From: Thioalkalivibrio thiocyanoxidans ARh2
GTDB taxonomy: Bacteria > Pseudomonadota > Gammaproteobacteria > Ectothiorhodospirales > Ectothiorhodospiraceae
Length of the DNA: 47,685 nucleotides
Direction of reading: 5' to 3'
NCBI RefSeq assembly: GCF_000385215.1
Contig: NZ_ARQK01000037.1
Location: 1-47,685, forward strand
Below are positions 33,284 to 43,762 of this stretch, one piece after another. The translations under genes and the position numbers were made by a program. Every line of letters begins with the position of its first letter. Within the stretch, counting starts at the first letter, position 1. The notes beneath the pieces were generated by a model that saw only the letters and a list, made by a program, of their open reading frames with translations, was not told the origin of the DNA and did no database searches.

Positions 33284-33322
33284 TTCGCGGGCAAGCCCGC
33301 TCCCACATGGCCCGCTCCCACA
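33284..33322. repeat. REP-like repeat upstream of rsxA
   Basis: TTCGCGGGCAAGCCCGCTCC (33284-33303) and the half copy CCCGCTCCCACAAG (33310-33323) belong to the same family as 7538-7561 and 14180-14337. It fills the gap between the rsx operon and the mtnC-like gene; 33150-33384 has no gene. Confidence 0.7.
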
Positions 33323-33384
33323 AGGCCTGCTCCCGGAAGGGCCCCAGTCAGGCCGATGCCCGACCGGCCCTCAAAGGGCAGAGT

Positions 33385-34080
33385 CTAGCCGCCTGCCGGG
33401 AGGAGCGCGTCCAGGCGGTATCGCGGATGCTTGTCTGCGGCAACCGGGTCGGTGAACGGGCGGGCGGTCTGCAACCAGGCCTGCTGCGCGGCGTCCAGCT
33501 CTTCGCCGCGCACCGACAGCAGCATGATCGCCTCCGGCGCGATGCCGATCTCGTCCGCCAGGCGGCGGTAGCTGCCGGCATCGCGCCGCCCGCCGATGCG
33601 GGTATCGAACAGCCCGGTCAGGCGCTGTTCCACCTCCGGGTGTGGGCCGTGGCGCAACCAGTCGCGCTGGACCGGGGCCGGGCTCGCGCCAAAGCTGTAC
33701 AGGGCCACGCCGGCATCGTCCAGCGCGATCAGCGCCTGGGCCGTGTCATCCGACAGTTCCGGCCGCAGCATCGAGGCCTCCAGCGCATCCGCCCAGATCA
33801 GGCCCTGTAGCTGGCGAAGGGGCGTGATGTCCTGTCCGCCGCGGATCCAGGCGCGGATCTGCGCGAGCAGACCGTCGACGTCCAGCTCGCGGCCCGAATA
33901 GGCGAGGATGTCCGCGAGCACGCGCTGCACCGCGGTGCTCTCCGCGTGGCGCTCGAGAAAGCCCGGCAGGGCCTCCAGCGAATAGGGCTCAAGCGTGTCG
34001 CGCAGCACGCCGGGCGGTGCCAGGACCCCCTCGAACGCGAGGATCAGGGCCTGGGGCGCGCGATTCGGTGACGTGTTCAT
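33385..34080 (-). CDS. MtnC-like (enolase-phosphatase E1) HAD protein with catalytic residues lost
   Basis: 231 residues, homologous along its length to acireductone synthase MtnC of the methionine salvage pathway. The family motif DIEGTT reads AFEGVL here, so the Asp nucleophile is Ala15. The Lys of the GxKREAxSY motif is Arg165 (GGRRDAGSY). The Asp of LSDxxxELDAA is Val190 (LLSVRGEELDAA). Glu17 and the YSFGAS loop remain. With nucleophile, Lys and metal-binding Asp changed, phosphatase activity is very unlikely. The reading frame is intact and coupled to mtnB by ATGA, so it is a maintained pseudoenzyme and not simple decay. The start at 34080 is chosen for that coupling; an upstream start at 34110 is possible. 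Confidence 0.82.
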   Translation of the reverse strand: MNTSPNRAPQALILAFEGVLAPPGVLRDTLEPYSLEALPGFLERHAESTAVQRVLADILAYSGRELDVDGLLAQIRAWIRGGQDITPLRQLQGLIWADALEASMLRPELSDDTAQALIALDDAGVALYSFGASPAPVQRDWLRHGPHPEVEQRLTGLFDTRIGGRRDAGSYRRLADEIGIAPEAIMLLSVRGEELDAAQQAWLQTARPFTDPVAADKHPRYRLDALLPAGG

Positions 34081-34697
34081 CGGCTCATCTGGTGTGCGAG
34101 CGTCTCGCACTGGAACATGAATTCGAAGGCCTCGACGCGGTGCAGCGCCAGCTCCACGCTTGCGCCCCAGGTATAGAGGCCGTGGCCGCCGATCAGGAAG
34201 CCGGCGAGATTGGGCTCGCGGGACATCGCGGCGTCGACGCGTGCGGCCAGCTGTTGCACGTCGGGTTCGTTCGCGAACACGGGAAGGTCCAGGCCCCGGG
34301 CGGGATTGTCCACGCCGGGCAGTTCCCGCAGGACCTCGTAGTCGCGCAGGGCGAGAGCGCCGGGGAACTGGCGCGACAGGACGGTCGCATGTACCGAGTG
34401 CGTATGCAGCACGGCGCCCAGCTGTGCGTCGTGACGGTACATGATGATGTGCAGAAAGGTCTCCGGGGCCGGCTCCTCGCTGCCGGCGACCACGTGGCCG
34501 TCGAGGTCGACCACCAGGAAGTCATGGCGATCGAGAAAGCTCTTCTCGCGATTGGGTGCGGTGACCGCGATATGCCGGTCATCCAGGCGCGCGGAGAAGT
34601 GTCCGGTGCGCGCGGGCAACCAGCCGCGCGCCGAGAGATCACGGCCTGCTTCGGCCAGCAGGCGTACCTGTGCCAGGAATTCGGGGCTTTGGTCCAT
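34077..34697 (-). CDS. mtnB: Methylthioribulose-1-phosphate dehydratase
   Basis: 206 residues of the class II aldolase/adducin fold. ARTGHFSARLDDRHIAVTAP near residue 30 is the MtnB substrate region. AVLHTHSVHATVLSRQFP near 95 supplies two Zn His and LIGGHGLYTWG near 170 the third. It dehydrates methylthioribulose-1-phosphate in the methionine salvage pathway. The ATG at 34697 is preferred; a TTG at 34715 would add six residues. It is coupled to the MtnC-like gene (ATGA). No mtnD is seen nearby, which is unusual for this pair. Confidence 0.88.
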   Translation of the reverse strand: MDQSPEFLAQVRLLAEAGRDLSARGWLPARTGHFSARLDDRHIAVTAPNREKSFLDRHDFLVVDLDGHVVAGSEEPAPETFLHIIMYRHDAQLGAVLHTHSVHATVLSRQFPGALALRDYEVLRELPGVDNPARGLDLPVFANEPDVQQLAARVDAAMSREPNLAGFLIGGHGLYTWGASVELALHRVEAFEFMFQCETLAHQMSR

Positions 34698-34766
34698 GCG
34701 TCCGGGTATCGGCAAAAGAGCGGCAGCTTACGCGAGCCGTGGGTGCAAATCCATGACGCGGGCGGC

Positions 34767-36803
34767 CTATTTGACCCGCATTCCGGGCCGGGCGCCGTCG
34801 TCCGGGTTGAGGATGTACAGTTCCGAGCCGCCGGGGCCGGCCGCCAGGACCATGCCCTCGGATACGCCAAAGCGCAGCTTGCGCGGCGCGAGGTTGGCCA
34901 CCATCACCGTGTGGCGGCCGACCAGATCCTCCGGCGCGTAGGCGGACTTGATGCCGGCAAAGACCTGACGCGTCTCCGAGCCGATATCGAGGGTCAGCTT
35001 CAGCAGCTTGTCCGCGCCTTCCACGTGCTCGGCACTGGCGATGCGCGCGATGCGCAGGTCCACCTTCGCGAAGGTGTCGAAGTCGATGGTCTCGGCGATG
35101 GGGTCCACGTCGGGTTCCGCTTCGGCGGTGGGGGCGGACTCGGGTTCGGGCGTGGCCAGGGTGGCCTTCGAGGCCTCCAGCAGCTTGTCGACGGTCTCGC
35201 CCTCGATGCGCGTCATCAGCGGCCTGAACTTCTCGATCGAGCGCCCGACCAGCGGTGCGCGCGTATCCCAGGCCAGGCTGTCCAGCCGCAGGAAGGCCGC
35301 GGCGTCGGCCGCCAGTCGCGGCAATACCGGGGCGAGGTAGACGATCAGGATACGGAACAGGTCCAGCCCCTGGGTGGAGATGGCCTGCACCTCGGCCTCG
35401 CGGCCTTCCTGCTTCGCTAGCACCCAGGGCTGGGCCTCGTCGATGTACTGGTTGGCCTGATCGGCCAGCGCCATGATGCGGCGGATGGCCTGGGCGTATT
35501 CGCGGTTCTCGAACGCGGCGGCGATGGCCTCGCCCTCGTCGACGAAGGCCTCGTGCAGGTCCGGACGCGGCAGCTCGGCCGCCAGCTCGCCGTTCGAGCG
35601 CTTGGTAATGAAGCCGGCGCAGCGGCTGGCGATGTTGACCAGCTTGCCGACCAGATCGGAGTTCACGCGCTGGACGAAGTCGTCCAGGTTGAGGTCGAGG
35701 TCGTCGACCCCGGCACCCAGCTTGGCCGCGAGGTAGTAGCGCAGGGATTCGGGATTCAGGTGGTCGAGGTAGTCGCGCGCGCGGATGAAGGTCCCGCGCG
35801 ACTTGGACATCTTCTGCCCGTTGACGGTCAGGAAGCCGTGGCAGAACACCGCGCTGGGCGTGCGAAAGCCCGCGCCGTGCAGCATGGCCGGCCAGAACAG
35901 CGTATGGAAGTACGCGATGTCCTTGCCGATGAAGTGATACAGCTCGGCGTCGGAGTCCGCGCCCCACCAGGCGTCGAAGTCCAGGCCCTGCTGTTCGGCG
36001 TAGGCGCGAAAGCTCGCCATGTAGCCGATGGGCGCGTCCAGCCAGACGTAGAAGTACTTGCCCGGGGCGTCGGGGATCTCGAAGCCGAAGTAGGGGGCGT
36101 CGCGCGAGATATCCCAGTCGGTCAGGCCCGCGTCGAACCACTCGTCCAGCTTGTTGCGGATCGCGTCCTGCAGGCGGCCGGAGCCGGTCCACTCGCGCAG
36201 GAAGGCCTCGAAGTCGCCGAGCCTGAAGAAGTAGTGCTCGGACTCGCGCGATTCCGGGCGGGCGCCGCTGATCGCGGAGACCGGGTCTTTCAGGTCCAGC
36301 GGGCTGTAGGTCGCGCCGCAGGCCTCGCAGGAGTCGCCGTACTGCTCCTCGGCGCCGCATCTCGGGCAGCTGCCCTTGATGAAGCGGTCAGGCAGGAACA
36401 TCCCGGCCTCGGGGTCGTAGGCCTGGTCGATGGTGCGCGTCTCGATATGCCCGGCGTCGCGCAGTGCGGTGTAGATGCGGGCAGCGAGTTCGCGGTTCTC
36501 GTCCGAGTGGGTCGAGTGGTAGTGGTCGAAGCCGACCAGGAACTCACTGAAGTCGGCCTCGTGCTCCTGGCGCACCCGTGCGATCAGCTCCTCGGGCTCG
36601 ATGCCCTCGGCGCGGGCCTTCAGCATGATCGGGGTGCCGTGCGCGTCATCCGCGCAGACGTAGATCACCTCGTGGCCGCGCGCACGCTGGAAGCGCACCC
36701 AGATATCGGTCTGGATGTACTCGACCAGGTGCCCCAGATGGATCGGCCCGTTGGCATAGGGCAGGGCGCTGGTGACCAGGATCTTGCGCGGCGTGTCAGT
36801 CAT
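34767..36803 (-). CDS. metG: Methionyl-tRNA synthetase
   Basis: 678 residues, full length. The class I HIGH motif is HLGH at 22-25 ([16 protein letters not shown]). A four-Cys Zn knuckle (CPRCG and CEACG) lies near 145-160, and the KMSKS loop reads [14 protein letters not shown] near 330. The C-terminal 110 residues ([20 protein letters not shown] onward) are the EMAPII-like tRNA-binding domain of dimeric MetRS. The start ATG at 36803 fits the family start [19 protein letters not shown]; the frame stays open further upstream but without support. It is divergent from mrp, the usual order. Confidence 0.97.
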   Translation of the reverse strand: MTDTPRKILVTSALPYANGPIHLGHLVEYIQTDIWVRFQRARGHEVIYVCADDAHGTPIMLKARAEGIEPEELIARVRQEHEADFSEFLVGFDHYHSTHSDENRELAARIYTALRDAGHIETRTIDQAYDPEAGMFLPDRFIKGSCPRCGAEEQYGDSCEACGATYSPLDLKDPVSAISGARPESRESEHYFFRLGDFEAFLREWTGSGRLQDAIRNKLDEWFDAGLTDWDISRDAPYFGFEIPDAPGKYFYVWLDAPIGYMASFRAYAEQQGLDFDAWWGADSDAELYHFIGKDIAYFHTLFWPAMLHGAGFRTPSAVFCHGFLTVNGQKMSKSRGTFIRARDYLDHLNPESLRYYLAAKLGAGVDDLDLNLDDFVQRVNSDLVGKLVNIASRCAGFITKRSNGELAAELPRPDLHEAFVDEGEAIAAAFENREYAQAIRRIMALADQANQYIDEAQPWVLAKQEGREAEVQAISTQGLDLFRILIVYLAPVLPRLAADAAAFLRLDSLAWDTRAPLVGRSIEKFRPLMTRIEGETVDKLLEASKATLATPEPESAPTAEAEPDVDPIAETIDFDTFAKVDLRIARIASAEHVEGADKLLKLTLDIGSETRQVFAGIKSAYAPEDLVGRHTVMVANLAPRKLRFGVSEGMVLAAGPGGSELYILNPDDGARPGMRVK

Positions 36804-37263
36804 CGTCGGGCTCGTGCCTCGGTAGCGGCGGGCGGCGGAATGCAGGGGCGTTATTGTCGGGGCTGCCAGCCGGGTTGTCGAGGCGCGTCGCGCTTGCCGC
36901 GGCCTTTTCCACAGAAGCTGTGGATAACTCTGTGGGCAACACGGTGGAATTCTTCGCCAGGCCTTGTTACGCAAGGACCCCGTACAGATTGGTCAAAAAA
37001 CGTTCAATTTATTTTTTGCAAGTATAAACAGCAAGATGCGGGTTCTTTGTAGAGCAGTTTCGGCGCTGTTGTCGCTATCTGGGGCGTTTGCCGGTCGTGC
37101 GAAGATTCATGTGTATAAAACAGGGCGGAAGGGTTGACAGAACGCTCGGCACCCCTCTCGAGGCATACGGCAAAGGACTGCCGACGTGTGGTGCCATTGG
37201 CGTGCCGATTTGCGCCCAGTAGAATCGCGCGATTACTCCCAACCGCTGGATGGAACGAACGCC
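36804..37263. other. Divergent metG-mrp intergenic region with an A+T-rich core
   Basis: No gene is seen in 460 bp. It holds the DnaA-box cluster at 36905-36939 and, about 50 bp further, a strongly A+T-rich run (36986-37035, with TCAAAAAACG and TTTATTTTTTGC) that stands out in this GC-rich window. TTGCTG-N17-TAAATT on the minus strand, just inside the A+T run, is a candidate metG promoter. TATAAA at 37114 may belong to mrp. These are pattern matches only. Confidence 0.5.
36905..36939. promoter_or_regulatory. Cluster of three DnaA boxes upstream of metG
   Basis: TTTTCCACA (36905-36913, one mismatch), TGTGGATAA (36919-36927, a perfect box on the minus strand) and TGTGGGCAA (36931-36939, two mismatches) lie within 35 bp. 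The consensus is TTATCCACA. The first two face each other. The cluster could mark DnaA control of metG or act as a titration site. Confidence 0.55.
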
Positions 37264-38355
37264 ATGTCCGAACTCTCGCGCGAGCAGATCGAAAACGCCC
37301 TGAAGACCGTTCAGGACAAGTACCTGGAACAGGACCTGGTGGCCGCCGGTGCGGTCAGGGATATCCGCGTTGAGGGCGCGCGTGCGGTCATCAGCATCGA
37401 GATGGGCTACTCGGCGGACGGCTATCACGACGAGCTGCGTGCCGCGATCCAGGGCGCGCTGGCCGGCGTGCCCGGTCTCGAGTCCTCCGAGGTCACCATC
37501 GGTACGAAGGTGACCGCCCACGCGGTGCAGAAGAGCCTGAAGCCGATGCCCGGCATCAAGAACATCATCGCCGTGGCCTCCGGCAAGGGCGGGGTGGGCA
37601 AGTCCACCACCGCGGTCAATCTGGCCCTGGGCCTGGCCGCCGAAGGCGCGCAGGTCGGAATCCTGGACGCGGACATCTACGGCCCCAGCCAGCCGCGCAT
37701 GCTGGGGATCAAGGATCGTCCGGAGTCGAAAGACGGCAAGTCCATGGAACCGCTGGAGCGCCACGGCGTGCAGGCGATGTCCATTGGCTTCCTGATCGAG
37801 GAGGACACGCCGATGATCTGGCGTGGCCCGATGGTCACCCAGGCCCTGGAGCAGCTGCTGAACGAGACCAACTGGAAGGATCTCGACTACCTGGTGATCG
37901 ATCTGCCGCCGGGTACCGGCGACATCCAGTTGACCCTGTCGCAGAAGATCCCGGTCTCCGGTGCGGTGATCGTCACCACGCCGCAGGACATCGCCCTGCT
38001 GGATGCGCGCAAGGGACTGCGCATGTTCGAGAAGGTCGAGGTGCCGGTACTGGGCATCATCGAGAACATGAGCATCCACATCTGCTCGAAGTGTGGCCAC
38101 GAGGAGCACATCTTCGGCCAGGGCGGTGCCGAGGGCATGGCCGAGGAATACGGCGTGGACATGCTCGGCGCGCTGCCGCTGGACATTCACATCCGCGAGC
38201 AGGCCGATGGGGGCGAGCCGACCGTGGTCGCCGCACCGGACAGCCGCATCGCCGAGATCTACCGCGAGATCGCACGTCGCACGGGCGCCAAGCTCGCGGA
38301 GCAGGCGAAGGACTACAGCAGCAAGTTCCCCAACATCGTCATCCAGAACAACTGA
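37264..38355 (+). CDS. apbC: Mrp/ApbC iron-sulfur cluster carrier ATPase
   Basis: 363 residues. An N-terminal MIP18/DUF59 domain (1-85) is followed by a P-loop ATPase with the deviant Walker A GKGGVGKS at 107-114. [17 protein letters not shown] near 130 is the switch region. [20 protein letters not shown] near 262 carries the CxxC that bridges an Fe-S cluster between two subunits. It transfers Fe-S clusters to apo-proteins. The start ATG at 37264 fits family length. The metG/mrp/dcd neighbourhood is conserved in gammaproteobacteria; dcd follows 29 bp later. Confidence 0.95.
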   Translation: MSELSREQIENALKTVQDKYLEQDLVAAGAVRDIRVEGARAVISIEMGYSADGYHDELRAAIQGALAGVPGLESSEVTIGTKVTAHAVQKSLKPMPGIKNIIAVASGKGGVGKSTTAVNLALGLAAEGAQVGILDADIYGPSQPRMLGIKDRPESKDGKSMEPLERHGVQAMSIGFLIEEDTPMIWRGPMVTQALEQLLNETNWKDLDYLVIDLPPGTGDIQLTLSQKIPVSGAVIVTTPQDIALLDARKGLRMFEKVEVPVLGIIENMSIHICSKCGHEEHIFGQGGAEGMAEEYGVDMLGALPLDIHIREQADGGEPTVVAAPDSRIAEIYREIARRTGAKLAEQAKDYSSKFPNIVIQNN

Positions 38356-38384
38356 TTCGGCGACCACAACCAGGGACAGGGCAG

Positions 38385-38951
38385 ATGAGCATCAAGTCGG
38401 ACCGCTGGATCCGGGAGATGGCCGAGACGAAGGGCATGATCGAGCCCTTCGAGCCCGGTCAGGTCCGCTATCACGACGAGCAGCGCATCGTCTCCTACGG
38501 TACGTCCAGCTACGGCTATGACGTGCGCTGCTCGGACCATTTCAAGATCTTCACCAACATCAACTCGAGCATCGTCGACCCCAAGGGCTTCGACGAGGGC
38601 AGCTTTGTGGACGTGCATTCCGATGTCTGCATCATCCCGCCCAACTCGTTTGCGCTGGCGCATACGGTCGAGTACTTCCGCATCCCGCGCGACGTGCTGA
38701 CCATCTGCCTCGGCAAGTCGACCTACGCGCGCTGCGGCATCATCGTCAACGTGACCCCGCTGGAACCCGAGTGGGAAGGCCACGTGACGCTGGAGTTCTC
38801 CAACACCACGCCGCTGCCGGCCAAGATCTACGCCAACGAGGGCGTGGCACAGATGCTGTTCCTGCAGTCCGACGAGGTCTGCGAGACCTCTTACAAGGAC
38901 CGCGGCGGCAAGTACCAGGGGCAGCGTGGTGTGACCTTGCCCCGTACCTGA
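38385..38951 (+). CDS. dcd: dCTP deaminase
   Basis: 188 residues, the usual length. [20 protein letters not shown] near 30, [20 protein letters not shown] near 107 (SxxxR nucleotide-binding motif) and [20 protein letters not shown] near 125 (catalytic Glu in the HVTLE segment) identify it. It converts dCTP to dUTP to supply dTTP synthesis. It lies 29 bp after mrp and is probably in the same operon. Its ATG has a G-rich GGGACAGGGC leader. Confidence 0.96.
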   Translation: MSIKSDRWIREMAETKGMIEPFEPGQVRYHDEQRIVSYGTSSYGYDVRCSDHFKIFTNINSSIVDPKGFDEGSFVDVHSDVCIIPPNSFALAHTVEYFRIPRDVLTICLGKSTYARCGIIVNVTPLEPEWEGHVTLEFSNTTPLPAKIYANEGVAQMLFLQSDEVCETSYKDRGGKYQGQRGVTLPRT

Positions 38952-38979
38952 CCCCCACCGACCCGCGAAGGAGGCCGCC

Positions 38980-39885
38980 ATCCGCATCGTGATCGCGCTG
39001 GGCGGAAACGCCCTGCTGCAACGCGGCGAGACCCCGTCGGCCGAGGCCCAGCGGCGCAATGCCCGCGCCGCGGCGCAGGCTGTCGCCGAGGTCGCCAACG
39101 AGCACGAGGTCGTCGTGACCCACGGCAATGGTCCGCAGGTGGGCCTGCTGGCCAGCCAGGCGGAGGCCGATTCCATTCACTGGCCACTGGACGTGGTCGG
39201 CGCCGAGAGCCACGGGATGATCGGCTACATCCTTGCGCAGGAGCTGCACAACGCCCTGGGACATGACCGGATCGCCAGCCTACTGACGCAGACCGAGGTC
39301 GACCCGGACGATCCGGCGTTCGCCCGCCCCGAAAAGTTCATCGGCCCGGTCTGGGATGAATCCCGGGCGCATGCCCTGGCCGAGGCACGCGGCTGGGATA
39401 TCGCCCGCGACGGTGACGGCTGGCGGCGCGTGGTCGCCTCGCCGGAGCCGCAGAAGGTGCTGGGCGTGGAGGCCGTACGGACCCTGGTCGACGGCGGATC
39501 CCTCGCGATCTGCGCGGGCGGCGGCGGCGTGCCGGTCGCGCGTGATGATGAAGGTCGGCTGTACGGCATCGAGGCAGTGGTGGACAAGGACCTGACCGCC
39601 GCACGCCTGGCGGTGGAGCTGGGCGCGGACTGGCTCCTGATGCTGACGGACGTCGACGGCGTCTACTGGAACTGGGGCGAGCCCGATGCCACGCGCCTGA
39701 AGGCATTGCTGGTCAGTGCGGTCGACCCTGAGACCTTCCCGGCCGGATCGATGGGCCCGAAGATGGAGGCCGCACGGCGCGTCGCGGAATACGGTGCCTG
39801 TGCCGGGATCGGGGCGCTCGAGGACGCTGCCGCGATTGTTGCGGGGCAGGCCGGGACGCGGGTCTTGCCGGTGGGGGTGTCGTAG
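38980..39885 (+). CDS. arcC: Carbamate kinase, probable ATC start codon
   Basis: 301 codons if the start is the ATC at 38980. IALGGNALLQRGETPSAEAQ, VVVTHGNGPQVGLLASQAEA and AESHGMIGYILAQELHNALG are clear carbamate kinase motifs; the later GGGGVPVARDDEGRLYGIEAV and DKDLTAARLAVELGADWLLM bind substrate and ADP. It transfers phosphate between carbamoyl phosphate and ADP. A perfect AAGGAGG (38968-38974) sits 5 bases before ATC and 14 before the first standard codon, GTG at 38989. Family members begin a few residues before the VALGGNA strand, exactly where ATC lies. A true ATC start or a single-base change from ATG are both possible. No arcA or arcB is nearby. It follows dcd by 28 bp. Confidence 0.92.
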   Translation: MRIVIALGGNALLQRGETPSAEAQRRNARAAAQAVAEVANEHEVVVTHGNGPQVGLLASQAEADSIHWPLDVVGAESHGMIGYILAQELHNALGHDRIASLLTQTEVDPDDPAFARPEKFIGPVWDESRAHALAEARGWDIARDGDGWRRVVASPEPQKVLGVEAVRTLVDGGSLAICAGGGGVPVARDDEGRLYGIEAVVDKDLTAARLAVELGADWLLMLTDVDGVYWNWGEPDATRLKALLVSAVDPETFPAGSMGPKMEAARRVAEYGACAGIGALEDAAAIVAGQAGTRVLPVGVS

Positions 39886-39995
39886 GGTCCGGACCCGCGC
39901 GGGAATCAGCGTCTCGCCGTGGTGGATTGTTGCCAAGCCATTGGTCTCGCGGCAAGCTCGCCCGTTCACGCCCCTGTATCGCAAGGAAGAACACT

Positions 39996-40205
39996 ATGTA
40001 TCGCCATGCCCGCATCACTGGAGTCCTCGTTCTGCCGGTTGCCGCCGCGCTTGTGCTGGCCGGCTGCGGAGGCGAGGAAGAAGAGGTGAACCCGCCGCAA
40101 GGGCTGGAACAGCAGATGGCGCCGCAGGACATGTCCAGCGACGATGCCCGCCGCCCGACCAATCCCGGTCTGCCTGCGGCGGACGTGAAGAAGTCGGACG
40201 ACTGA
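39996..40205 (+). CDS. Small lipoprotein
   Basis: 69 residues from the ATG at 39996, with AAGGAAGA 5 bases upstream. VLVLPVAAALVLAGC is a lipoprotein signal with lipobox LAGC and acylated Cys24. The mature 46 residues are acidic and Pro-rich, with no known domain (GGEEEEVNPPQGLEQQ, then PTNPGLPAADVKKSDD). An entericidin-like or other small envelope lipoprotein is possible, but no assignment is justified. It stands alone between arcC and ilvI. Confidence 0.7.
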   Translation: MYRHARITGVLVLPVAAALVLAGCGGEEEEVNPPQGLEQQMAPQDMSSDDARRPTNPGLPAADVKKSDD

Positions 40206-40354
40206 AGCCTCTGCGCCTTCTCCTGGACGGTTTCGCGTGCGCTGCGTGCTGGGAAAAATCGTCATTTCATATTAGGATGCTGGGCTATTTTGATTCCTGC
40301 TGGGTGATCCCGCCACGATCACGCACGAGCCCTTAGGTAAGGAAGTCGACCACC

Positions 40355-42073
40355 ATGTCCGAGACCGCAAATTCCTCCACCGCCATCACCGGCGCCGAGA
40401 TCTTCTGCCGCAGCCTGCAGGCCGAGGGTGTCGACGTCGTATTCGGGTATCCCGGCGGGGCGGTACTGCACATCTACGATGCGCTGTACCGCCAGGACAA
40501 GGTCTCGCACGTACTGGTGCGCCACGAACAGGGCGCGGTACATGCGGCCGAGGGCTATGCCAAATCCTCCGACAAGCCGGGGGTTGCGCTGGTCACCTCC
40601 GGCCCCGGCGCGACCAACGCGATTACCGGGATCGCCGATGCCTACATGGATTCGGTGCCGCTGGTCGTGTTCACCGGCCAGGTGCCGACCAGCCTGATCG
40701 GCAACGACGCCTTCCAGGAAGTGGATACCGTGGGGATTACCCGCCCCTGCGTGAAGCACAACTTCCTGGTCAAGGACGTGAAGGATCTGGCGACCACGAT
40801 CAAGAAGGCCTTCTACGTGGCGACCACCGGTCGCCCCGGCCCCGTGGTCGTGGATATCCCGAAGGATGTGACCGCGGCGAGCTGCGAGTTCGAATACCCC
40901 GAGTCCATCCACATGCGCTCGTACAACCCGACCTTTGGCGGTTACACCGGCCAGATCGACAAGGCGGTGGACCTGATCCTGTCGGCGAAGCAGCCGATGA
41001 TCTACACCGGCGGGGGCGTGATCCTGGGCAAGGGTTCCGAGGCGCTGACCGAGTTCACCCGCAAGCTCGGCTACCCGATCACCAACACCCTGATGGGGCT
41101 GGGCGGCTATCCGTCGTCGGACAAGCAGTTCCTGGGCATGCTGGGCATGCACGGGACCTACGAGGCCAACATGGCCATGCACCACGCCGACGTGCTGATC
41201 GCGATCGGCGCGCGCTTCGACGACCGTGTGACCGGCAACATCGAGAAGTTCTGCCCGCACGCGAAGATCGTGCATGTCGATGTCGACCCATCCTCGATTT
41301 CCAAGAACGTGAAGGTCGACGTGCCCATCGTTGGCGAGGTGGAGCCGGTGCTGCGCGCGCTGATCAAGGCGCTGGACGCCGCCAACGCGAAGCCGGACCC
41401 GGCGGCGCTGGATGCCTGGTGGAAGCAGATCCGCGAGTGGCAGTCGCAGGACTGCCTGAAATACGACCGCGAGTCCGAACTGATCAAGCCACAGTACGTG
41501 GTGCAGAAGTTCTGGGAGCTGACGAAGGGCGAAGCCTTCGTGACCTCGGACGTTGGCCAGCACCAGATGTGGGCCGCGCAGTTCTACGGCTTCGACAAGC
41601 CGAACCGCTGGATCAATTCGGGTGGCCTGGGGACGATGGGCGTCGGCCTGCCGTTCGCGATGGGCGTGCAGTTCGCCCACCCGGACGCGACGGTCGGCTG
41701 CATCACCGGCGAGGCCAGCATCCAGATGTGCATCCAGGAGCTGTCGACCTGCTACCAGTACCAGCTGCCGATCAAGATCCTGAACCTGAACAACCGTTAT
41801 CTGGGCATGGTCCGGCAGTGGCAGGAGTTCTTCTACCAGGGCCGCTACGCGATGTCCTACATGGACGCGCTGCCCGATTTCGTAAAACTGGCCGAGGCGT
41901 ATGGCCATGTGGGCATGCGCATCGACAAGCCGGGCGATGTCGAGGGCGCGATCAAGGAGGCCCTCGCGCAGAAGGAGCGCCTGGTGTTCCTGGACTTCAT
42001 CACCGACCAGTCCGAGAACGTCTATCCGATGATCCCGGCCGGCGCCGGCCAGAACGAAATGATCCTGGTCTGA
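40355..42073 (+). CDS. ilvI: Acetolactate synthase large subunit
   Basis: 572 residues with the three-domain TPP enzyme fold. VRHEQGAVHAAEGYAKSS near 50 carries the catalytic Glu, and RPCVKHNFLVKDVKDLATT follows. The TPP/Mg motif reads CITGEASIQMCIQEL ending in NLNN, so it has GEA in place of the usual GDG; GEG is seen in some relatives. It makes 2-acetolactate or 2-aceto-2-hydroxybutyrate for valine, leucine and isoleucine. TAAGGAAG precedes the ATG. ilvH follows after 22 bp and ilvC after that, the standard operon. I saw no leader-peptide attenuator. Confidence 0.95.
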   Translation: MSETANSSTAITGAEIFCRSLQAEGVDVVFGYPGGAVLHIYDALYRQDKVSHVLVRHEQGAVHAAEGYAKSSDKPGVALVTSGPGATNAITGIADAYMDSVPLVVFTGQVPTSLIGNDAFQEVDTVGITRPCVKHNFLVKDVKDLATTIKKAFYVATTGRPGPVVVDIPKDVTAASCEFEYPESIHMRSYNPTFGGYTGQIDKAVDLILSAKQPMIYTGGGVILGKGSEALTEFTRKLGYPITNTLMGLGGYPSSDKQFLGMLGMHGTYEANMAMHHADVLIAIGARFDDRVTGNIEKFCPHAKIVHVDVDPSSISKNVKVDVPIVGEVEPVLRALIKALDAANAKPDPAALDAWWKQIREWQSQDCLKYDRESELIKPQYVVQKFWELTKGEAFVTSDVGQHQMWAAQFYGFDKPNRWINSGGLGTMGVGLPFAMGVQFAHPDATVGCITGEASIQMCIQELSTCYQYQLPIKILNLNNRYLGMVRQWQEFFYQGRYAMSYMDALPDFVKLAEAYGHVGMRIDKPGDVEGAIKEALAQKERLVFLDFITDQSENVYPMIPAGAGQNEMILV

Positions 42074-42095
42074 ACCGGGTACAGGGAAGAGCCGT

Positions 42096-42590
42096 ATGCG
42101 TCATATCATCAGTGTCCTGCTGGAAAACGAATCCGGTGCCCTCTCAAGGGTGGCCGGGCTGTTCTCCGCGCGTGGCTACAACATCGAATCGCTGACCGTC
42201 GCGCCGACCGACGACCCGTCGCTGTCGCGCATGACCATCGTCACCAGTGGCTCCGACGAGATCGTCGAGCAGATCACCAAGCAGCTGAACAAGCTGGTCG
42301 ACGTGATCAAGCTGCTGGACATGACCGCGCACCCGCACATCGAGCGCGAGATGGCCCTGATCAAGGTGCGTGTGGGCGAGGCGGCCGATCGGGAAGAGGT
42401 CAAGCGCCTGACCGACATCTTCCGCGGTCGCATCATCGACGTGACCCAGCAGACCTACGTGATCGAGATCACCGGCGAGGGCTCCAAGCTCGACGCCTTC
42501 CTCGAGGCGGTCTCGCCGTTCCCGGTGCAGGAGGTCGTGCGCTCGGGTGTGATGGGCATCGCCCGCGGCGACGTCGCGCTGCAACTGTAA
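42096..42590 (+). CDS. ilvH: Acetolactate synthase small (regulatory) subunit
   Basis: 164 residues, a full-length IlvH. The N-terminal ACT domain starts RHIISVLLENESGALSRVAG and includes GLFSARGYNIESLTVAPT, the valine-binding region. The C-terminal domain has REMALIKVRVGEAADREEVK and the EITGEGSKLDAFLEAVSPF segment. It activates IlvI and confers feedback inhibition by valine. It lies 22 bp after ilvI. Confidence 0.96.
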   Translation: MRHIISVLLENESGALSRVAGLFSARGYNIESLTVAPTDDPSLSRMTIVTSGSDEIVEQITKQLNKLVDVIKLLDMTAHPHIEREMALIKVRVGEAADREEVKRLTDIFRGRIIDVTQQTYVIEITGEGSKLDAFLEAVSPFPVQEVVRSGVMGIARGDVALQL

Positions 42591-42633
42591 TCGTCTTCGC
42601 TTTCGTCCGTGTCCGCCGGGCACGGGCTGTTAA

Positions 42634-43698
<1,065 letters not shown>

Positions 43699-43712
43699 TC
43701 CGTCGGGGGCGG

Positions 43713-43732
43713 CCCGGGGCGCAGGCCCCGGG
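43713..43732. repeat. GC-rich hairpin after ilvC
   Basis: CCCGGGGC-GCAG-GCCCCGGG is a perfect 8-bp stem between ilvC and the Psd-like gene. It has no T-run, so it is at best an attenuating or stabilising hairpin, and the downstream genes may still be read from the ilv promoter. Confidence 0.4.
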
Positions 43733-43762
43733 TCGCGCACCCGCGCCCCCTCCGAGAACCCC

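Noticed and set aside
37134-37139. Perfect TTGACA as the -35 of mrp
   Set aside because: No acceptable -10 lies 16-18 bp downstream.
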